Source: Eubacterium sp. (GTDB taxonomy: Bacteria > Bacillota_A > Clostridia > Lachnospirales > Lachnospiraceae). From it: 17,882 nt of DNA. The translations under genes and the position numbers were made by a program. A model generated the notes under the pieces. That model was not told the DNA's origin. It saw nothing but the letters and a program-made list of their open reading frames with translations, and made no database searches. Shown here piece by piece: positions 14,082-17,882 of this stretch; the stretch's first letter is position 1, and each line of letters starts with the position of its first letter. The stretch covers positions 1 through 17,882 of the forward strand of contig JAFVEX010000056.1 in assembly GCA_017475785.1 (NCBI GenBank). Direction: 5' to 3'.

Positions 14082-14911
14082 TCTGTCCCGACCTGCATCT
14101 CAAAGAGCGGACTGTCAAACTCCGCAAAGGCCGCGTCTTCCAGACAAATCCTCTCTATCACGCCGCTGACAGGCGCGGTAATCTCACTGATTACCTTCAT
14201 CGCCTCCAGCAGACCGATAACGTCGCCCTTCTCCACGCGGGTTCCCGGCTCAACGAAAGGTGCCTCCCCAGGCGCAGAAGCCACATAAAATATTCCGGCC
14301 ATGGGTGCCCTGACGATATATGGCTCCATTCCCGGCACAGACGCCTGCCGATCCGTCCTGACAAGCCCCTCGTCGGCATACCCGGTACGGTTTGGTTCGG
14401 TTTCCACATTCCCTGCCCGGCCTGCTTCGGCTTCTGCATACCCGGTACGGCCTGCTCCGGTTTCCGCATTCCCGGTGCGGCCTGCTCCTGTTTTTGCATT
14501 CCCGGTACGGCCTGTCCCGGTTTCGGGCTCTCCGTTCCGGCCAGCTGCAGGTTTCAGGTTCCCGATTCGGCCGCCTCCTGCTCCCAAATCTTCAGTCCTC
14601 TGGCTTCCTGTTGCTTCCAGATTCCCAATCTGCCGTTCTCCGACTTCGGGATGTCCGATCCAGCCTCCTCCGGCTTCCGGATCTCCAGTCTCCCGACTTC
14701 CTCCGGCGGTTACCCCCGGGCTTCCCCGGAAGGCTGCACCCGGATTTTCCCCCGGGTCTTTCGCCATCCAGGCCGGTTTGCCGCCGTAACCTTCAGGCCA
14801 GCCGGCTTTCCTCACCAGTCTCAGGGAAACAGCCTGATCCTCCAGACAGATCTCCTGGTACTCCGACGCCGCAAATGCCTCCATCACTTCTTTTATCAAA
14901 TTCAGTTCCAT
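14078..14911 (-). CDS. accB: Biotin carboxyl carrier protein AccB with expanded repeat linker
   Basis: A 277-residue BCCP; family members are usually about 150-170. The N-terminal part (MELNLIKEVMEAF..., 1-35) is typical. Residues about 197-277 are the biotinyl domain, with the acceptor Lys239 in LLEAMKVISE and the YIVRAPMAGIFY strand. Between them lies a linker of about 150 residues instead of the usual short Ala/Pro-rich one. It is built of about ten units of 10-11 residues with consensus TGAGRTGNAE. The start at 14911 has AAGAGG upstream; the terminal inverted repeat of a MITE-like element ends 12 bases before the start codon. Confidence 0.93.
   Translation of the reverse strand: MELNLIKEVMEAFAASEYQEICLEDQAVSLRLVRKAGWPEGYGGKPAWMAKDPGENPGAAFRGSPGVTAGGSRETGDPEAGGGWIGHPEVGERQIGNLEATGSQRTEDLGAGGGRIGNLKPAAGRNGEPETGTGRTGNAKTGAGRTGNAETGAGRTGYAEAEAGRAGNVETEPNRTGYADEGLVRTDRQASVPGMEPYIVRAPMAGIFYVASAPGEAPFVEPGTRVEKGDVIGLLEAMKVISEITAPVSGVIERICLEDAAFAEFDSPLFEMQVGTD
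14372..14671 (-). repeat. 30-bp tandem repeat array inside accB
   Basis: Encodes residues 81-180. The clearest units are TGTGRTGNAK, TGAGRTGNAE, TGAGRTGYAE, AEAGRAGNVE and TEPNRTGYAD; N-terminal units such as GERQIGNLEA are more diverged, and one has an extra residue. All units keep the reading frame. The array looks like a coding minisatellite. Confidence 0.88.
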
Positions 14912-14923
14912 AAAAACCTCTTA

Positions 14924-15083
14924 GGAAACACTGCTTAATTCGAGCCGGTCTGATCCCGAGGAGATTTTTCCGCCAAAAAGGATAAATTTCGAAGGAATAC
15001 TGGAGGTATTTCTAGAAATTCAGACGCATTTGACGGGAAAATCTCCCGGGAGCTGAGCGGTGATGGATTAAATCAGCGTTTCC
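14924..15083. mobile_element. MITE-like near-palindromic element between acpP and accB
   Basis: About 160 bases whose two halves are inverted copies. The ends read GGAAACACTGCTTAAT on the left and, reverse-complemented, GGAAACGCTGATTTAAT on the right. Inner arms CCCGAGGAGATTTTTCCGCCA and CCCGGGAGATTTTCCCGTCA match too, and the centre AATTTCGAA..TCTAGAAATT continues the pairing. It has no coding capacity. No clear target duplication was identified. Such an element could move by a transposase in trans and would form a long hairpin in the operon mRNA. Confidence 0.75.
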
Positions 15084-15099
15084 CTTGCTCATTAGGACC

Positions 15100-15151
15100 C
15101 TGATCGTCCAGTGGACGACCACCTGGCTCCGACCGAAGTGAAACGAAGAAA
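15100..15151. repeat. Dispersed palindromic repeat, copy 3
   Basis: GATCGTCCAGTGGACGA (a near-perfect palindrome) is followed by CCGACCGAAGTGAAACGAAG. The latter part matches copy 1 (2352-2374) at 22 of 23 bases. It lies seven bases downstream of the acpP stop codon and next to the MITE-like element, so the acpP-accB gap holds two repeat elements side by side. Confidence 0.65.
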
Positions 15152-15158
15152 ATGCTGA

Positions 15159-15383
15159 TCAGTGCTTCTTGTTGATGTACTCAATGATATCGCTGACCTT
15201 CTCGAGCTTTGCGGCATCCTCATCCGGGATCTGGATGTCATAATTTTCTTCCAGGGACATGATCAGTTCCACCGCGTCGATCGAGTCCACGCCGAGATCC
15301 TTCAGAGATGCCTCCGGTTTAATATCCTTTTCTTCAAGATTAAGCGTATTGACCATGATTTCTTTCAGCTGCTCAAATGTCAT
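15159..15383 (-). CDS. acpP: Acyl carrier protein AcpP
   Basis: A 74-residue acidic four-helix carrier. The phosphopantetheine attachment site is Ser34 in the canonical GVDSIDAVELIM. The frame is open eight codons upstream to an ATG at 15407. The ATG at 15383 is preferred, because GGAGG lies eight bases before it and MTFEQLKEIM is the usual ACP start. It is the first gene of the operon, which suits the need for more AcpP than enzyme. The two repeat elements directly downstream may separate its expression from the acc/fab genes. Confidence 0.96.
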   Translation of the reverse strand: MTFEQLKEIMVNTLNLEEKDIKPEASLKDLGVDSIDAVELIMSLEENYDIQIPDEDAAKLEKVSDIIEYINKKH

Positions 15384-15417
15384 TTTCAGAACCTCCATTT
15401 CATGCAATTCAATTTCA

Positions 15418-15469
15418 TTAGATATATTTATTCTATTTATTTATTAAATATATTTATTCAATCTATTTA
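15418..15469 (-). promoter_or_regulatory. AT-rich upstream region of acpP with a direct repeat, probable promoter/operator
   Basis: Plus-strand TTAGATATATTTATTC (15418-15433) and TTAAATATATTTATTC (15444-15459) match at 15 of 16 bases, 26 bases apart. Each is followed by a CTATTTA. The stretch is strongly AT-rich against a GC-rich background and lies where the operon promoter must be. No convincing -35/-10 pair could be chosen; the best weak one on the minus strand is TTGTGA (15476-15481) with GAATAA downstream. The repeats could be binding sites for the MarR-type protein. Confidence 0.4.
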
Positions 15470-15520
15470 ATGTTCATCACAATACACCATTTTGAGAGCG
15501 CTGTCAATGATTTTTTGCCG

Positions 15521-15562
15521 AAAAAACCCCTTACAGCCTCCACATTGCAGAGGTTGTAAGGG
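15521..15562 (-). terminator. Intrinsic terminator of the sortase-like gene cassette
   Basis: On the minus strand CCCTTACAACCTC pairs with GAGGCTGTAAGGG (13 bp, one mismatch or wobble) around a nine-base loop, followed by a run of six T (15521-15526). It ends the right-hand cassette 60 bases after its last stop codon and separates it from the acpP promoter region. Confidence 0.88.
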
Positions 15563-15623
15563 TCGTAAATTTTCTTCCTGTTAACGCTTAGTACATTAGT
15601 TAATTAAAAAAACAATGTTCTTA

Positions 15624-16442
15624 TCACTCCACCCGCTTCCACAGCACAATCTCAATATGCCGCCAGCTCTCCAGGCAGGTGTACATGGCGAGGTCGTACT
15701 CATCGGAAAGCGTATTCATATAATCGTGTCCGTCACTGCCAATCAGGTGGTGTTCATCGTTTGTCCCGTCCATCAGCTTCACGCAGGTATATTCCTCGTA
15801 GGATTCATCCGCCTGCGCGATATATGCCTTCGTGACGCCCGGAACGCACCGGCGGATCGCCGAAAACCCCTGATCGGAGTGGTCGCCGATCAGGTCGTTT
15901 CCGCCCCAGTTGATCAGGCCTGCGCTGTCCTCAAAATCGACAATCTGCTGGTTGTACGCGTCGTCCGTCTCCGAGCCCTTGTTCAGGCAGACATTAACTC
16001 CCACACCCGGGATCAGGAGAAGTCCCGCGTCTCCGTACCGGTCCGGGACGATTCCCTCGAAGCTTTTGGCTTTTTTGACGATCACGAGATCGGGAGAATA
16101 TACCATGTCCGTGATAAATGTGCGTGGATCCCCGGTAAATACAGGCTTGCCATCTGACGGCTTTTGAGGGCTTACGGGCACGTCGTCTGTTCTCGCAGTT
16201 GGTACGTCGTCTGTTCTCGCGGCCGGGGCATCCCCTGAAGTCTCTGCGCTTTCCTCAGACACGCCTGATTCATGTGCTTCATACGACGCTTCATACAATT
16301 CCGGTTCCATATCGGAGTAATTTACAGAATAAACAACCAGGCCCAGTGCGGATACAATGATTGTGATTGCGATCGCGATTGCGGCAGCGGCTGATGCACC
16401 AGCTCGTCCCCGTATGCTTTTTTGATGATTGTCCTGTCTCAC
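15624..16442 (-). CDS. Membrane-anchored sortase-like protein (class B-like)
   Basis: A 272-residue protein. Residues about 15-40 form one membrane segment, residues 41-105 an acidic Ser/Glu/Asp linker with a repeated TARTDDVP octapeptide, and residues about 106-272 a sortase-like domain. The sortase triad can be placed as His188 in IGDHSDQGF, Cys256 in AMYTCLESW and Arg261 in WRHIEIVLWKR; upstream LLIPGVGVNV fits the sortase first strands. Sortases join surface proteins to the cell wall or each other at LPxTG-like motifs, but no substrate with such a motif is in the window. It starts at GTG (16440-16442), overlapping the ATPase stop as GTGA, with CAGGAGA upstream, so the two are probably translationally coupled. 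The TYTC box is not the usual TLxTC, so catalytic activity is not certain. Confidence 0.75.
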   Translation of the reverse strand: MRQDNHQKSIRGRAGASAAAAIAIAITIIVSALGLVVYSVNYSDMEPELYEASYEAHESGVSEESAETSGDAPAARTDDVPTARTDDVPVSPQKPSDGKPVFTGDPRTFITDMVYSPDLVIVKKAKSFEGIVPDRYGDAGLLLIPGVGVNVCLNKGSETDDAYNQQIVDFEDSAGLINWGGNDLIGDHSDQGFSAIRRCVPGVTKAYIAQADESYEEYTCVKLMDGTNDEHHLIGSDGHDYMNTLSDEYDLAMYTCLESWRHIEIVLWKRVE

Positions 16443-17428
16443 ACCCTGTCTCCTGTAATCGCGGCGCGCAGCGCGCCGGGAAGCGTGCGAAGTATCTTCT
16501 CTTTATTCCGGATTCCCAGATAATATGGTGCCAGATCATTCTTTTGATAGTGCCGGATGGGATCAGCTGCCGTTTCTCTTTCCAGTAAATCCGAAAAAAA
16601 ACGTTCCCAGCTGAAGTATGACGCACTTTCAATATACTTTTCCGGCTCGTTCAGTATGTCAGAAATCCCTGCTATTTCAACCGCTCCGGATTTCAGGATC
16701 AACCACTCAAATGATTCCGGCATATACAGCATGATTTTTTTGCTGACGCGTGCCAATGACACGATTTTTTCTACAAACGCGCCAAATGCGGCCCCGTCCG
16801 CTATGACGACCACCCTGCTTGTTTTATATAACTGCAGCGCAAGCTGATACAGATTTGCATTACCGCCCGCGCTAATACATTTTGTTTTATCCGCCGCTGC
16901 CGAAAAAAACTGAAAACCTGCCCCGGAGTCTTCAACCGCCAGTACAACATCACCTGAATCAAACTGCTCATTCGATTGATAAATCGGATAAAACTCATGA
17001 TATATTTTATGTGGAAAATGGTATTTTCCGGATGTCCGGATCCCATAGATTTCATTGACGCTATACGGAAGTTCCGGAAGGGCTCGGCGCGTAATCAGCA
17101 CATAGTAATTGGAGGAACCGCGAACCGTCTCAGCAAACGCCTGTGATTGCGTAAATAAATGATTTTCGTCGAAAAAGATAATGCTGTTTTCAATGCTTTG
17201 CAAAACAATCTGCCAGTTCGCCTGCGATCCGCCAAATACAATACACGGCACATCCGACTGCAGCAAAATGCCGCTGTCCATCCGATTATCCGCGTATTGC
17301 TGCAGCAGATCAATGAGTGTGGTTTTCCCCGTAGCGCTGTCTCCCTGGATAATCGTGATATTCCTGCGCACATCAAACTCATATTTCAGCCGGCTTGTTT
17401 CGATAACAATGTGATGTTTACCCTTCAT
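16439..17428 (-). CDS. P-loop ATPase with possible TOPRIM-like C-terminal half (often misnamed translation initiation factor 2)
   Basis: A 329-residue protein of unknown function. Walker A is GDSATGKTT (29-37). A likely Walker B is SIIFFDENH (82-90), followed by YYVLITRR (108-115). The ATPase half is short, and no ABC signature is obvious. In the C-terminal half VVLAVEDSGAGFQFF (161-175) and VVVIADGAAFGAF (206-218) are spaced like the Glu and Asp strands of a TOPRIM fold, as in OLD-type nucleases, though the second Asp of a DxD motif is absent. This reading is inference. I recall similar proteins in Lachnospiraceae annotated as a translation factor; nothing here supports that role. It follows the DUF4869 gene by 15 bases and overlaps the sortase-like gene. 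Confidence 0.8.
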   Translation of the reverse strand: MKGKHHIVIETSRLKYEFDVRRNITIIQGDSATGKTTLIDLLQQYADNRMDSGILLQSDVPCIVFGGSQANWQIVLQSIENSIIFFDENHLFTQSQAFAETVRGSSNYYVLITRRALPELPYSVNEIYGIRTSGKYHFPHKIYHEFYPIYQSNEQFDSGDVVLAVEDSGAGFQFFSAAADKTKCISAGGNANLYQLALQLYKTSRVVVIADGAAFGAFVEKIVSLARVSKKIMLYMPESFEWLILKSGAVEIAGISDILNEPEKYIESASYFSWERFFSDLLERETAADPIRHYQKNDLAPYYLGIRNKEKILRTLPGALRAAITGDRV

Positions 17429-17443
17429 CTAAAGAAAGTTCTC

Positions 17444-17881
17444 CTATAGATACGCAAGTGCCGTAATCGTATAATCCTCAAAGTCACAAACAATTCGGCC
17501 TGCGTTAACAATATAAATTTCAAATGGGTCAAGATCCGCAAAAGGCATAAAATAGTTCAGGTTCACCGTAACATCTTTTCGTTTTCCAATCTCAAGAAGC
17601 CATTTTGCGCAGTTTGGACCGCAGCTTGTGGCATCAAAAACCTTTCCCGGCAGTTCATAAATCATGATCAACGTCTGAACCCCGCCCGAGAGCCTTTCCG
17701 GGGGGATTGGCCCAAGAACTTCACTATCTATTACGGCGCCAGCCACATACCGGGACTTGTCTACATCTTCTATCATACCCTGAACAAATGGATCCTTCAG
17801 CCATTCCAGATCATAATTGTATTTAAAATATGTTGGCCCGTACGCAACTCGATCCATTTCTCCAAATTGAATCTTCAGCAT
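17444..17881 (-). CDS. DUF4869 domain protein
   Basis: A 145-residue cytoplasmic protein matching my memory of the DUF4869 family: MLKIQFGEMD at the start, WLKDPFVQGMIEDVDKS, a VLGPIPPERLSGGVQTLI segment, then TSCGPNCAKWLL with Cys87 and Cys91. No function is known to me. No signal peptide or membrane segment. The ATG lies one base from the window edge, but the family N-terminus begins here, so the gene is probably complete; its ribosome binding site and promoter are outside. It is the first visible gene of the three-gene cassette. Confidence 0.8.
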   Translation of the reverse strand: MLKIQFGEMDRVAYGPTYFKYNYDLEWLKDPFVQGMIEDVDKSRYVAGAVIDSEVLGPIPPERLSGGVQTLIMIYELPGKVFDATSCGPNCAKWLLEIGKRKDVTVNLNYFMPFADLDPFEIYIVNAGRIVCDFEDYTITALAYL

Positions 17882-17882
17882 C

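Noticed and set aside
14301..14913. Plus-strand Pro/Ser-rich repeat open frames opposite accB
   Set aside because: Antisense of the accB decapeptide repeat. accB has its conserved biotin domain and start.
15588..15620. AGTTAATTAAAAA shared between the end of the sortase-like gene and the accB end (14049-14061)
   Set aside because: Thirteen AT-rich bases can match by chance, and the flanks are not similar.

Overview
The window looks like a chromosomal segment of a gut-type Clostridia bacterium, probably Lachnospiraceae. The evidence is protein style (FabK as enoyl reductase, separate AccA and AccD, a DUF4869 protein, a sortase-like protein), good Gram-positive ribosome binding sites, and moderately high GC, with a more AT-rich block at the right end. 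This placement is inferred from the proteins; no rRNA or other marker is present.

Left region (1-3300, minus strand): a B12-regulated cobalt/tetrapyrrole locus. A promoter (2962-2990) drives an unusually long cobalamin riboswitch (about 2620-2950). This is followed by a leader of about 500 nt with a dispersed palindromic repeat and a hairpin/T-run next to the ribosome binding site. The gene it controls encodes a lipoprotein with an Ala/Glu/Ser repeat stalk and two tandem CbiK-type chelatase domains (177-2114). Upstream of the riboswitch lies a small cysteine-rich protein (3009-3299), divergent from an AraC-type regulator (3489-4412). The regulator converges on, and overlaps, a MarR-type regulator.

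Central region (4406-15383, minus strand): what appears to be a complete type II fatty acid synthesis and malonyl-CoA operon. In transcription order it reads acpP, accB, accC, accD, accA, fabH, fabK, fabD, fabG, fabF, fabZ and then marR, which also has its own near-consensus promoter. AccABCD make malonyl-CoA, FabD loads it on AcpP, FabH starts chains, and FabF/FabG/FabZ/FabK run elongation. Only FabK is present as enoyl-ACP reductase. The operon is littered with short tandem duplications. The 3' ends of fabK, fabF and fabG, stop codons included, are copied in tandem directly after each gene. The accB linker is a ten-residue repeat array. A near-palindromic MITE-like element separates acpP from accB, and accD lacks its usual zinc ribbon.

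Right region (15521-17881, minus strand): a three-gene accessory cassette ending in a clear intrinsic terminator. It consists of a DUF4869 protein, a P-loop ATPase with a possible TOPRIM-like C-terminal half, and a membrane-anchored sortase-like protein overlapping it by four bases. This cassette is the best candidate for an undescribed system; its function cannot be read from the sequence.

No tRNA, rRNA, CRISPR array, transposase gene or replication origin was seen.
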